Assembly (NCBI RefSeq): GCF_008728835.1
Contig: NZ_CP042582.1
Coordinates: 2,693,001-2,757,000 of the forward strand
Source of the DNA: Hypericibacter adhaerens
Lineage (GTDB): Bacteria; Pseudomonadota; Alphaproteobacteria; Dongiales; Dongiaceae
Direction: 5' to 3'
DNA: 64,000 nucleotides
The position numbers and the translations under genes were made by a program. Under the pieces are notes generated by a model that ran no database searches, was not told the DNA's origin, and saw only the letters and a list, made by a program, of their open reading frames with translations. Shown one piece after another: positions 1 to 9,179 of this stretch. Position 1 is the stretch's first letter; each line of letters starts with the position of its first letter.

Positions 1-2498
1 ACCGGATCGTCGTTGGTGCCCTTCACCGCGACGGTGATCGTCTGGGTCGCGGACGCCCCGGCCGCATCCGTTACCCTCACGGTAAAGATGTCCTGGACGG
101 TATCGCCGACCCCCAGGCCCTGGGCCGCCTCGTTATCCAGTGCGTAGGACCAGCTCCCGTCGGGGTTCAGCGTGAGCGCGCCGTACGCGCCGTCGCTGCT
201 CCCGACCACGGACCAGCCGGCCGTGTCGCCGATATCGGGATCCGACACCGTGAGCACACCGGTGGCCGTGGAGACGGTATCCTCCTGGACGGCACCGGTC
301 GCGGTGCCCGAGATCACCGGCGCATCGTTCGTCCCGCTGACCGTCACGGTGACCGTCTGGGTGGCAGAGGCGCCCTCAGAATCCGTCACCGTCACGGTAA
401 AGATGTCCTGCGCCGTCTCCCCGGCCTTGAGGCCCTGGGCCGCATCGTTGTCGAGGGCATAGCTCCATTGTCCCGAGGCATCGACCGTCAAGGCCCCCAG
501 ATGCGAGGCGCTGTCCGGCGCCACCGACCAGCCGGCCGTGTCGCCGATATCGGCATCATGGGCCTCGAGCCGGCCCGAAGCGGTCTGCACCCCGTCCTCG
601 CTCACGGCGCCCGTATGCACGCCGCTGATCACGGGCCGGTCGTTCGTTCCCTTGACCGTCACGGCCAGCGAGGCATCCGTCGAGCTGCCCGATCCGTCGG
701 TCAGCCGGACCACGAATATCTCGTCGCGGGTCTCGCCCTCCTTCAGTCCCTGCGCGGCGTCGTTGTCGAGGATGTAGGTCCATGAGCCCGTCGCCGGATC
801 GAGCGTCAGGCTGCCATAGCTGCCCTGTCCGCCACCGGGCAGCGACCACGCGGTCGTGTCGCCGACATCCGGATCGTACCAGCCGGCGGAACCCGTGACC
901 GTCAGGTCGGAATCCTCGGTCACACTGTAGCCGGCGCTGTTGCTGATGATCACCGGCGCATCGTTGGTCCCCGCGACGGTGACCGTGACCTGCTGCTCGA
1001 CGAAGGCGCCGCTTTGATCGGTGGCGCGGACCGTGAAGATCTCCTGGACCGTCTCATCGGCCCGCAGCCTCTGCGCGGCGTCGTTGTTCAGCGCGTAGGA
1101 CCAGTTCCCCTCCGCATCGAGGGCGAAGCTGCCATAGCGGCCGGCATCGGGGCCGACGACCGACCATGTGGCGGTGTCATCGGCATCGACGTCCGAGACG
1201 GTCAGGCTGCCCGAAGTGACAAGGGTGTCGTCCTCCCGGACGAGGCCCGTGCCCGCCCCGGAGATCACCGGCGCATCGTTGGTGCCGGCGATGGTGACGG
1301 TGACGGTCTGCGTCACGGTGGCGCCGGCGTCGTCGGTGACGCGGACGGTGAAGATGTCCTGCGCCGTGCTGTCGGCCCGCAAGCTCTGGGCCGCGTCATT
1401 GTCGAGCGCGTAGCTCCAGTGGCCCGTATCGTCCAGCGTCAGGGTGCCATAGCTCCCCGAACCGCCGCCCACCAGGCTCCAGGACGCGCTGGCGCCAATA
1501 TCGATATCCGTCGCCGTCAATTGGCCGGAAGCGGCGGATGCCTCGTCCTCGGTGACCGCACCCGATGCCGTACCACTGATCACCGGCGCGTCGTTCGTGC
1601 CGGTGACGGTGACCGTGACCCGATGGTCGACCGCGACCCCGGCCTGATCCACCACCCGCAGGGTGAAGATCTCCTGGGCGCTCTCGCCTTCGCGCAGGCC
1701 CTGGGCGGCTTCGTTGTCGAGGCTGTAGGTCCACTGGCCGGTGGCGGGATCGAAATCGAGCGTTCCGTAGCGCCCCTCCCCCGGCCCGACCATCGACCAG
1801 GCGATGTCGCCACCGCTGGGCGAGCTGGCCACCAATGTGCCCGAGGCCGACAGCACACTGTCCTCCGTGACGCTTCCCTGATCGACACCGCCGACCGTCG
1901 GCGGGCTGGGCACAGAAGGCTGGCCCTCCTCACCGCCGTGATCGTTGCCATCGTCGGTATCGCCGTGATCCGTGCCGCCGCTGCCCCCGCCACCCTCCGG
2001 CACATGGAACGGAGGGACATCGGCCGGTGACGGCCGCGGTGGAGTCAGGAACTCGTCGACGACGGATTCGCGCGGCCCGTCGAAGACGCCGTGAGATCCG
2101 CCTCCCGAGGCTCGCGGCAGCCCCTCCGGAGAACCGCTATCGCCGGCGCCGGCACCGCGGGCCTCCCCGAGCTGGGTCGAGGGCGTCTTGGCATCCGCGA
2201 CCACGATTTCCGTATCGGGAGGCGTCGCCGCGGGAGCGGCCTCACCCGGCACAGCTCCCTTCCCGGTCGCTTCGGCAACCGGACCGATCGGAGTCACTTC
2301 GCCGACGCCGAAATCCCAGCCGATCGGCGCTTCGTCGCGCGCCGGCCCGTCACCGCTGATGGGCCGGTCGATGGCCTTCTTGAGATCCTTCGGCGCTGCA
2401 TCGCCGGCCGAGCCGGATCGGATCGCAGGCTTGCCGCCCGCCTTCTGGCCGGTAATGGCTTCCAGCAGGTTCACCGCGCTTCTCAGGAGCTTGCCCAT
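1..2498 (-). CDS. VCBS-repeat giant exoprotein, N-terminal part (runs off left edge)
   Basis: The open minus-strand frame starts at an ATG (2496-2498) preceded by AAGGAGG six bases upstream and runs off the window after 832 codons. There is no Sec signal peptide. The first ~200 residues are Gly/Pro/Ala/Asp-rich and low in complexity. From about residue 200 there are tandem units of ~105 residues, each with a TEDE/TEDS-like start, a W-S-hydrophobic strand, a YALDNDAAQ-like motif, a Q-x-I-F-x-V-R/T-V-T-D strand and a GTNDAPVI-like ending. These are VCBS repeats; at least five are complete, with linkers near 1590, 1275, 960, 640 and 320. VCBS proteins without Sec signals are normally type I secretion (T1SS) substrates and serve as surface adhesins. 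The C-terminus with any RTX repeats and secretion signal lies outside the window. No TAAG retention motif is visible in its N-terminus, unlike the giant gene at 38-55 kb. An in-frame ATG two codons upstream abuts the ribosome-binding site and is less likely. Confidence 0.88.
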   Translation of the reverse strand, partial: MGKLLRSAVNLLEAITGQKAGGKPAIRSGSAGDAAPKDLKKAIDRPISGDGPARDEAPIGWDFGVGEVTPIGPVAEATGKGAVPGEAAPAATPPDTEIVVADAKTPSTQLGEARGAGAGDSGSPEGLPRASGGGSHGVFDGPRESVVDEFLTPPRPSPADVPPFHVPEGGGGSGGTDHGDTDDGNDHGGEEGQPSVPSPPTVGGVDQGSVTEDSVLSASGTLVASSPSGGDIAWSMVGPGEGRYGTLDFDPATGQWTYSLDNEAAQGLREGESAQEIFTLRVVDQAGVAVDHRVTVTVTGTNDAPVISGTASGAVTEDEASAASGQLTATDIDIGASASWSLVGGGSGSYGTLTLDDTGHWSYALDNDAAQSLRADSTAQDIFTVRVTDDAGATVTQTVTVTIAGTNDAPVISGAGTGLVREDDTLVTSGSLTVSDVDADDTATWSVVGPDAGRYGSFALDAEGNWSYALNNDAAQRLRADETVQEIFTVRATDQSGAFVEQQVTVTVAGTNDAPVIISNSAGYSVTEDSDLTVTGSAGWYDPDVGDTTAWSLPGGGQGSYGSLTLDPATGSWTYILDNDAAQGLKEGETRDEIFVVRLTDGSGSSTDASLAVTVKGTNDRPVISGVHTGAVSEDGVQTASGRLEAHDADIGDTAGWSVAPDSASHLGALTVDASGQWSYALDNDAAQGLKAGETAQDIFTVTVTDSEGASATQTVTVTVSGTNDAPVISGTATGAVQEDTVSTATGVLTVSDPDIGDTAGWSVVGSSDGAYGALTLNPDGSWSYALDNEAAQGLGVGDTVQDIFTVRVTDAAGASATQTITVAVKGTNDDP

Positions 2499-3257
2499 GG
2501 CCATCCTCCTTGGCATTCGTGGCGATACGGCACAGCGCGAAGAGAGCGAGTGGCCTCGCGCCCGGCTTCAATGCACCCGACGCACCCCCGCATGCGGATC
2601 GAGCGAGGCGACAAGCAGACACACCATGGGCGGATCGGTCGGCGGCTTTGCCTGCGCCGCGACGGTGCCCGGTCGTTCAGCGAGCAGATACCCGTTCCTG
2701 CGATCGCCGCAGAGCAAGGACGCCGCTTCGACCGTCACGCCCACGAAGGCGTCGGGTTCACCTGCACATAGGTCTGGGCTCGAATGCGCGATGGACCCGC
2801 GTCCGTCTCATCTGAGCAGCAAGTAACGGTATAATAAAACAGCGGGCAGGCCAACCACATCAGCGGCGTCTATTGTTGGCCGGCATCCGGCATCGCTTTC
2901 AGCTCTGCTTTCGGAATACCGCCATCGCGCTGTCACATTGAGCGCGTTTTACCTCAAGATTCTGAGGGAGATAGCGCGGGCTTTCGAAACGCGAGAGGTC
3001 TTGCGGAGAGAACACCAAGATCCTCATTCGCAATATCTTTCCACGTTGCAGGGCATCGCCTGGCGCGGGCCGGAGAGCATTTGCCGCTTTTTTCGCCATC
3101 GCCGGTTGTCCCGGGATGCTGAATGACCAACCAGGATCGGCCCATTCTACGGGCCCGGTGAGCGAATTCGGCAGGAGCCGGCCGTGCCGCCGCGCGGCCG
3201 GCTCCGCTGAAACTGCCGGAGATGGGAGAATCCCTGCGCTGTGCCGGCAGGCTTCCG
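2499..3257. other. Intergenic region, about 760 bp, no convincing gene
   Basis: Short open frames occur on both strands, but none has a good ribosome-binding site, a recognisable product or consistent codon use. The segment 2820-2880 is locally richer in A/T (TATAATAAAA near 2830) and lies upstream of the VCBS gene, so it may hold that gene's promoter on the minus strand. No specific -35/-10 pair is claimed. The right part contains a strong hairpin, listed separately. Confidence 0.5.
3174..3205 (-). terminator. GC-rich hairpin downstream of the alcohol dehydrogenase
   Basis: A perfect 11-bp inverted repeat (GGAGCCGGCCG at 3174-3184, CGGCCGGCTCC at 3195-3205, 10-base loop) lies about 50 bases beyond the stop codon of the minus-strand alcohol dehydrogenase. 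There is no clear T-run after it, so it is a probable transcript end or stabilising stem rather than a textbook intrinsic terminator. Confidence 0.5.
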
Positions 3258-4307
3258 TCAGGCCTTCAAGGAGGCCATGTCGATCACGAAGCGGTAATGG
3301 ACATCGGCACCCCGTTCCAGGCGTTTGAATGCCTCGTTGATCTGGTCCATCCGGATCATCTCGCAGTCGGGGAGAATGTTCTTGCGGGCGCAGAAATCCA
3401 GGAGCTCCTGGGTCTCGCGGATGCCGCCGATCGGCGAACCCGCGATCCGGCGGCGCCCCATGAGCAGGGGAACGGTGGTTGGCGGGTCGAGCGGGCCGAT
3501 CTGCCCCACCAGCACCAGCGTGCCGTCGACATCCAGCAGCGGCGTGTAGGGGTTGATGTCGTGCTTGACGGGAACCGTGTCTATGATGAGATCGAAGCTG
3601 GATTGCGCCTTCGCCATCGCCTCCTTGTCGGTGGAGATGAGGAGCCGGTCGGCGCCGAGCGCCAGGGCGTCGGCCTTCTTGTCGCCGGTCCGGCTCATGA
3701 CGGTTACGTGCGCACCCATCGCCGCGGCCAGCTTGACCGCCATGTGACCCAAGCCGCCCAGGCCGATCACGCCGACCCGGCTGCCGGGACCGACATCCCA
3801 GGTGCGCAGCGGCGAATAGGTGGTGATGCCGGCGCAGAGCAGCGGCGCCGCACGGGCGAGATCGAGCCCGTCGGGCACGCGCAGCACGAACTCCTCCCGT
3901 ACCACGAGGTGCTTGGAATAGCCGCCATAGGTGACGTCGCGCGTGATGCGGTCGCGGTCGTTATAGGTCTGGGTATTGCCTTCGCGGCAGAGCTGCTCCT
4001 CGCCCTTGTGGCACTGGTCGCAATGCTGGCAGCTGTCGACCATGCAGCCGACCGCGACCGCATCGCCGGCCTTGTAGCGGCTGACCGCCTTGCCGACCTC
4101 GACCACGCGGCCGACGATTTCGTGGCCAGGGACGAGCGGATATGTCGACCAGCCCCAATCGTTGTGGGCCTGATGCAGGTCGCTGTGGCAGACGCCGCAA
4201 TAGAGAACCTCCATCGCGACATCGTTCGGGCGCAGCGCACGGCGCTCGAAGGTGAAGGGAACAAGCGGCGAGGTGGCAGAACTGGCCGCGTAACCGATGG
4301 TTTTCAC
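3258..4307 (-). CDS. Zinc-dependent NAD(P) alcohol dehydrogenase, YahK/cinnamyl-ADH type
   Basis: This is a 349-residue medium-chain dehydrogenase that probably reduces aldehydes with NADPH in the cytoplasm. Visible motifs are the catalytic zinc site C37-G-V-C-H-S with G-H62-E, the structural zinc cluster C93-x2-C96-x2-C99-x7-C107, and the Rossmann signature GLGGLGH. Length and motifs match the YahK/CAD family. The chosen start is a GTG with CGGAG eight bases upstream; the same frame stays open further upstream, but that stretch overlaps the aldo/keto reductase gene and does not resemble the family. It lies 47 bp downstream of the aldo/keto reductase on the same strand, so the two are probably co-transcribed and together reduce carbonyl compounds. 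The divergent LysR gene is the likely regulator. Confidence 0.9.
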   Translation of the reverse strand: MKTIGYAASSATSPLVPFTFERRALRPNDVAMEVLYCGVCHSDLHQAHNDWGWSTYPLVPGHEIVGRVVEVGKAVSRYKAGDAVAVGCMVDSCQHCDQCHKGEEQLCREGNTQTYNDRDRITRDVTYGGYSKHLVVREEFVLRVPDGLDLARAAPLLCAGITTYSPLRTWDVGPGSRVGVIGLGGLGHMAVKLAAAMGAHVTVMSRTGDKKADALALGADRLLISTDKEAMAKAQSSFDLIIDTVPVKHDINPYTPLLDVDGTLVLVGQIGPLDPPTTVPLLMGRRRIAGSPIGGIRETQELLDFCARKNILPDCEMIRMDQINEAFKRLERGADVHYRFVIDMASLKA

Positions 4308-4331
4308 AAGATGGCTCCGTTGGCGAGATGA

Positions 4332-5584
<1,253 letters not shown>

Positions 5585-5605
5585 TTAGATAGGAAGATCG
5601 ATATG

Positions 5606-5630
5606 AACTTATGAGCTGACCTCATGAATT
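5606..5630 (+). promoter_or_regulatory. Imperfect inverted repeat over the LysR start codon
   Basis: The sequence ATGAG-CTGAC-CTCAT (5611-5625) is a perfect 5-5-5 palindrome. It extends outward to 8 of 10 matching bases per arm (5606-5630), and the right arm contains the ATG start codon of the LysR gene at 5624. LysR-type regulators usually bind T-N11-A dyads in the divergent promoter, so this is a plausible autoregulatory site. Its overlap with the start codon is unusual. Confidence 0.4.
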
Positions 5631-6520
5631 CACGCGGGAACGTCAACGACCTCCTGGCCTTCCTCGCGGTCGCGCGGGAACGAAGCTTCACCCGCGCCGC
5701 CGCAAAGCTCGGCGTCTCTCAATCCGCCCTCAGCCACACCATCCGCGGGCTCGAGACCCGGCTGGGCCTGCGGCTCCTGACCCGCACCACGCGCAGCGTC
5801 TCGCCCACCGAGGCCGGGGAAAGGCTGCTCCTGACGGCGGGCCCGCGGTTCGACGAGATCGAGGCGGAGCTCGATGCCTTGAGCGAGCTTCGCGACAAGC
5901 CTGCCGGCACCGTCCGGATCACCACCGGCGAGCATGCGGCCGAGACGATTCTCTGGCCGAAGCTGGCGAAGATTCTGCCGCGATACCCGGACATCAAGGT
6001 CGAGATCGCGGTCGACAACAGCCTGACCGACATCGTCACCGAGCGCTATGACGCCGGCGTGCGCTTCGGCGAGCAGGTGGCGAAGGATATGATCGCGGTG
6101 CGCATCGCACCGGACATGCGCATGGCCGTCGTGGGCACGCCCGCCTATTTCGAAACGCGACCGGTGCCCAGGAAGCCGCAGGATCTCATCGCCCATGCCT
6201 GCATCAATCTGCGCCTGCCGACCTATGGCGGGCTCTATGCCTGGGAGTTCGAGAAAAGCGGCCGCGAGCTCAAGGTGCGGGTCGAGGGTCAGCTCGTCTT
6301 CAACCGGCTCGCCCAGATCCTCGCCGCGACGCTCGCCGGGTTCGGCCTCGCCTACCTGCCCCAGGATCTCGTGGCGCCCTACCTCGCCAAGGGGCGCTTG
6401 AAACGGGTGCTGGAGGACTGGTGCGCGCCCTTTGCCGGCTATCACCTCTATTACCCGAGCCGGCGGCAATCCTCGCCGGCCTTCGCGCTCCTCGTCGAGG
6501 CGCTGCGCTACCGGGGCTGA
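5624..6520 (+). CDS. LysR-family transcriptional regulator
   Basis: A 298-residue regulator. The N-terminal winged helix-turn-helix is clear (FTRAAAKLGVSQSALSHTI, then LETRLGLRLLTRTTRSVSPTEAG, residues ~20-65), followed by a periplasmic-binding-protein-like effector domain (~90-295) of the type acting on aldehyde/quinone-responsive reductase genes. It is divergent from the aldo/keto reductase and alcohol dehydrogenase pair, the usual arrangement for a LysR regulator and its target. An ATG 21 bases upstream hits a stop after two codons, which supports the 5624 start. The effector cannot be told from sequence. Confidence 0.93.
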   Translation: MNSRGNVNDLLAFLAVARERSFTRAAAKLGVSQSALSHTIRGLETRLGLRLLTRTTRSVSPTEAGERLLLTAGPRFDEIEAELDALSELRDKPAGTVRITTGEHAAETILWPKLAKILPRYPDIKVEIAVDNSLTDIVTERYDAGVRFGEQVAKDMIAVRIAPDMRMAVVGTPAYFETRPVPRKPQDLIAHACINLRLPTYGGLYAWEFEKSGRELKVRVEGQLVFNRLAQILAATLAGFGLAYLPQDLVAPYLAKGRLKRVLEDWCAPFAGYHLYYPSRRQSSPAFALLVEALRYRG

Positions 6521-6809
6521 GCGCACCTTCGCGTCCCGCCGGGGCGCCATGTCGCGGGCTGCTGGCCCTTTAGCAGTGGAATTTCAAAGCCATAGGCCAT
6601 ATTTTCCTGGCGCCCGCGACCGTCTTGGGCGAGGTGCCGCCGCGGCGTCTCCGCAGCGACTCGATCTTGCCGAAGCATCGGACAGGACCCGCGCCGATCC
6701 TTGGTCTGCGGCAATCGCCGTCCCACATCTAACGGATGGCGAACCGGGAGCGTCCGGCTCCGTTGAGGACAGCGTGGCGACAGGTTTTCAGGGCAGATAA
6801 CGGGCGCCA

Positions 6810-7814
6810 GTGAACGACACGGCCGCAACCTTCGATGATCTGACGCCGCGCCTCTCGCCGGAGTGGGCCGTGCGGTCGTTCCATGAGGAGCGCATTCCGC
6901 TCTCGCCGCCGCTACCGGACCGGGATCTCCGATGGCGCTGGGCCGTCGCGATCATCGCGGCCCTGCTCCTCCATATCTCCGTCGTCACGACGCTCGATGA
7001 CGGATTCGAGCGGAGCAAATCCCCGCTGCCCGAGCCGGTCCCGGTGGAGATCATCACCGAGCAGCCCAAGCCGCCGCCTCCCCCGCCAGAGCCGAAGCCT
7101 GTCGAGAAGCCGCCCGAACTGCCAAAGCCCCCTGAGCCGCAGCAACCGCTGCCTTACCGGTCCTCCAATGGCGATCTAACGGACAAGCCCTCCGGTTCAT
7201 CGCCGCAGACACCCGAGCGGTCCGAGCAAACGCAGCCGGCAGCGACCGCGGCGGCAACCGCGGCGCCCGAGCCACAAGCCTCCACGCCCAAGCCCTCGGG
7301 GGCTCCTGCCCTACCCTCCCAGCCCTCGCCGCAGGCCACACCCGTGCCGCCGGCAACGCCTCGCGAGACTCAAGAGGCGATGATCGCGCCACCGCTGCCC
7401 TCCAAGAAGCCGCCGACCCCGCCTGCCGAGCAGGGCGCCAGCGTGGTGACGCCGCAATCCGAGACCGCCGCACGGACGACCGAGCAGGAGGACCCGCATG
7501 TCGGCGAAGGCGGCTCCGACAAGTATCTCCGGGACATGAAGGAACAAGTTCTTCGGAACTACTTCTATCCGCCCACGGCCGAGATGTTCCATGTGACCGG
7601 AACGGTCGTCTACGACATCACGCTCGACCGCAGCGGAACGGTGCGCGGCGTCAGGATCGTGCAGAGCGCCGGCTCGCTTCTGGACAGGGCCGGGTTCGAC
7701 GCCATCATGCGCGGATCGCCTTATGGCCCCCTGCCCAGCTATATCAAGGCCAGCGGTGTCGTCGTGACCATGGAGTTCGGCATGCCGGTGGTACAGCAGG
7801 ACGAGAATCGCTAG
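6810..7814 (+). CDS. TonB-like energy transducer, orphan
   Basis: A 334-residue protein with the TonB layout: a short cytoplasmic N-terminus, one membrane anchor (~44-62, AIIAALLLHISVV with the membrane His typical of TonB), a long Pro/Glu/Lys then Pro/Ala/Ser-rich periplasmic linker (~70-230), and a C-terminal domain (~240-330) with YFYPP, a V-x-Y-x-I strand, LDRSGTV and FDAIMRGSPYGPLP, as in TonB/TolA C-terminal domains. It would couple the proton gradient to an outer-membrane receptor, or act as a TolA-like link. The GTG at 6810 is the first possible start, because an in-frame TAA sits at 6798. No ExbB/ExbD or receptor gene is nearby, so the partner is unknown. TolA-like function is the main alternative. 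Confidence 0.75.
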   Translation: MNDTAATFDDLTPRLSPEWAVRSFHEERIPLSPPLPDRDLRWRWAVAIIAALLLHISVVTTLDDGFERSKSPLPEPVPVEIITEQPKPPPPPPEPKPVEKPPELPKPPEPQQPLPYRSSNGDLTDKPSGSSPQTPERSEQTQPAATAAATAAPEPQASTPKPSGAPALPSQPSPQATPVPPATPRETQEAMIAPPLPSKKPPTPPAEQGASVVTPQSETAARTTEQEDPHVGEGGSDKYLRDMKEQVLRNYFYPPTAEMFHVTGTVVYDITLDRSGTVRGVRIVQSAGSLLDRAGFDAIMRGSPYGPLPSYIKASGVVVTMEFGMPVVQQDENR

Positions 7815-8027
7815 CCGCGGGGTTGCGCGTCCCTGCCGCTGGCGGAACAAAGCTCCCGGTATGTCCGGCAGGATTTGCCGATCCCTCGTAGAAGGCCCTT
7901 ATAAGCCTCTGACTTGATGAAGCATCCTATTGGCCTGCCCCTTGCAAGGTTCGTCGCAGCCACGGCCGGAGACGGGACGAATCTGCCCAGCCCGGCCCTG
8001 TCGATGTTCGAGCCAAGGAGGCCGTCC

Positions 8028-8504
8028 ATGAGCCTTGCCATTCTGACCCGTGCCGATCGCCGCGCCCGCGCCGACGCCAGTGAAGGCCCGCGCGAGCCGG
8101 TGTTCGCCCGCACCACCCCCGCCCCCGCGCCCGCCAAGCCCGCGGAGACCCGCTCGGGCCTTCCGGCGGCCTCGGTCGATTCCGCGCCCACCGTGCGTCA
8201 GTTCCTGTCGCAGCTCGGTGCCCAGGAGCGCAAGCTCGCGCGCAAGGAAGCCCTCAATGCGGTGATCGATGTGGCGCCGGGCGAGGTCGAGAAGCTGGCC
8301 CGCCTGGTGGCGCGGCTGCGCGGCCGCTACCTCGCCAAGCTGATCGATCTCGGCAACAGCACCGACACCCTGCCGGGCGAGCTCGAGATCGCCGAGATCC
8401 GTCGCGTGCGCGAGCGCTTCGAGGAGCTGGAACAGGGCCTCGCGGCCGTGAAGACTGCGCTCTCGGAAGGCGACCTCACGCTGCGCGGCCTGCGCCCCGA
8501 GTAA
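8028..8504 (+). CDS. Hypothetical protein, helical
   Basis: A 158-residue protein that I do not recognise. The ATG at 8028 has AAGGAGG six bases upstream, so this start is preferred over an ATG 38 codons earlier. The first ~65 residues are Arg/Ala/Pro-rich and probably disordered. From ~70 on the sequence is strongly helical with regular charged and leucine positions (ERKLARKEALNAVIDVAPGE, then EIRRVRERFEELEQGLAAVK), suggesting a short coiled coil. There is no signal peptide or membrane segment. Confidence 0.7.
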   Translation: MSLAILTRADRRARADASEGPREPVFARTTPAPAPAKPAETRSGLPAASVDSAPTVRQFLSQLGAQERKLARKEALNAVIDVAPGEVEKLARLVARLRGRYLAKLIDLGNSTDTLPGELEIAEIRRVRERFEELEQGLAAVKTALSEGDLTLRGLRPE

Positions 8505-8523
8505 CACCCGCCCGAACGAGAAA

Positions 8524-8546
8524 GGGCCCCGGCTGAAACGGGGCCC
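8524..8546 (-). terminator. Intrinsic terminator between convergent genes
   Basis: Perfect 8-bp stem GGGCCCCG/CGGGGCCC with a 7-base loop. On the minus strand it is followed by TTTCTC, so it best fits as terminator of the minus-strand gene at 8577-9098. It may also stop the plus-strand gene ending at 8504. Confidence 0.65.
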
Positions 8547-8576
8547 AATCGTCGGCTCAGAACTCGTGAAAGCGGG

Positions 8577-9098
8577 TCAGACGGCTTCGGCCAATCCTGC
8601 CAGCGGCAGCGGCGCCGCGAACATCACGCGCCTCGTATAAGGCGCCAGGCCGACCCACTCGTCGCTCCAGAGATGGGCGACCGAAATCATCGCGCGGCCT
8701 TCGAGCTCGGGGGCAACCTCGGCCACCGCCTCGCGGAACCAGCCGACGAGGCGATGCGCCTCTTCCATGTCGCCGGCAACCCCGAACCGCCGCGGCCCGA
8801 AGCTGGCGGCGAGCACCGCGCCATCCGTGTCCACACCGGCCAGCGCCGACTGGCGGGCCACCATCGCCGCAATGACCTCGGCGGTGCGCTGCCCATGCTT
8901 GCCGTCGCGCGGCAGGGTCAAGCAGGCGACCGTCACGCGCAGCCGCGCTGCGCCGAGCCGACGGAGCGTCCAGTCGAGCTCCGCGCTGAAGTTCGCGCGC
9001 CGCTCGCTGAGAGGCTCGTCGATGAAGGTCTCGCTCGCCGCTACCGACTTGCGAGGCCGTGTCGCCATCGCGACCTGTGTGGGAATCAAGCTCATCAT
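8577..9098 (-). CDS. Hypothetical protein
   Basis: A 173-residue soluble protein that I do not recognise. It has an alternating strand/helix pattern (LRVTVACLTLP, TAEVIAAMVARQ, GAVLAASFGPRRFGV, ISVAHLWSDEWVG) that could be a small alpha/beta domain resembling degenerate nucleotidyl-cyclase or GGDEF folds, but no catalytic motif is visible. The start is uncertain: ATGs at 9098, 9095 and 9068 are all possible, and none has a strong ribosome-binding site. It stands alone, convergent with the helical hypothetical gene to its left. Confidence 0.65.
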   Translation of the reverse strand: MMSLIPTQVAMATRPRKSVAASETFIDEPLSERRANFSAELDWTLRRLGAARLRVTVACLTLPRDGKHGQRTAEVIAAMVARQSALAGVDTDGAVLAASFGPRRFGVAGDMEEAHRLVGWFREAVAEVAPELEGRAMISVAHLWSDEWVGLAPYTRRVMFAAPLPLAGLAEAV

Positions 9099-9179
9099 GC
9101 GAGGACCAAGGTAGCCGAAGCCCCCTGCCCTCGATGAGGCATTGTTGTGGTAAGTGGTTAATCCGACAGCACGCTAAGA

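Noticed and set aside
2510-3257. Several 60-100-residue open frames in the left intergenic region
   Set aside because: None has a ribosome-binding site, recognisable motif or codon use like the neighbours.
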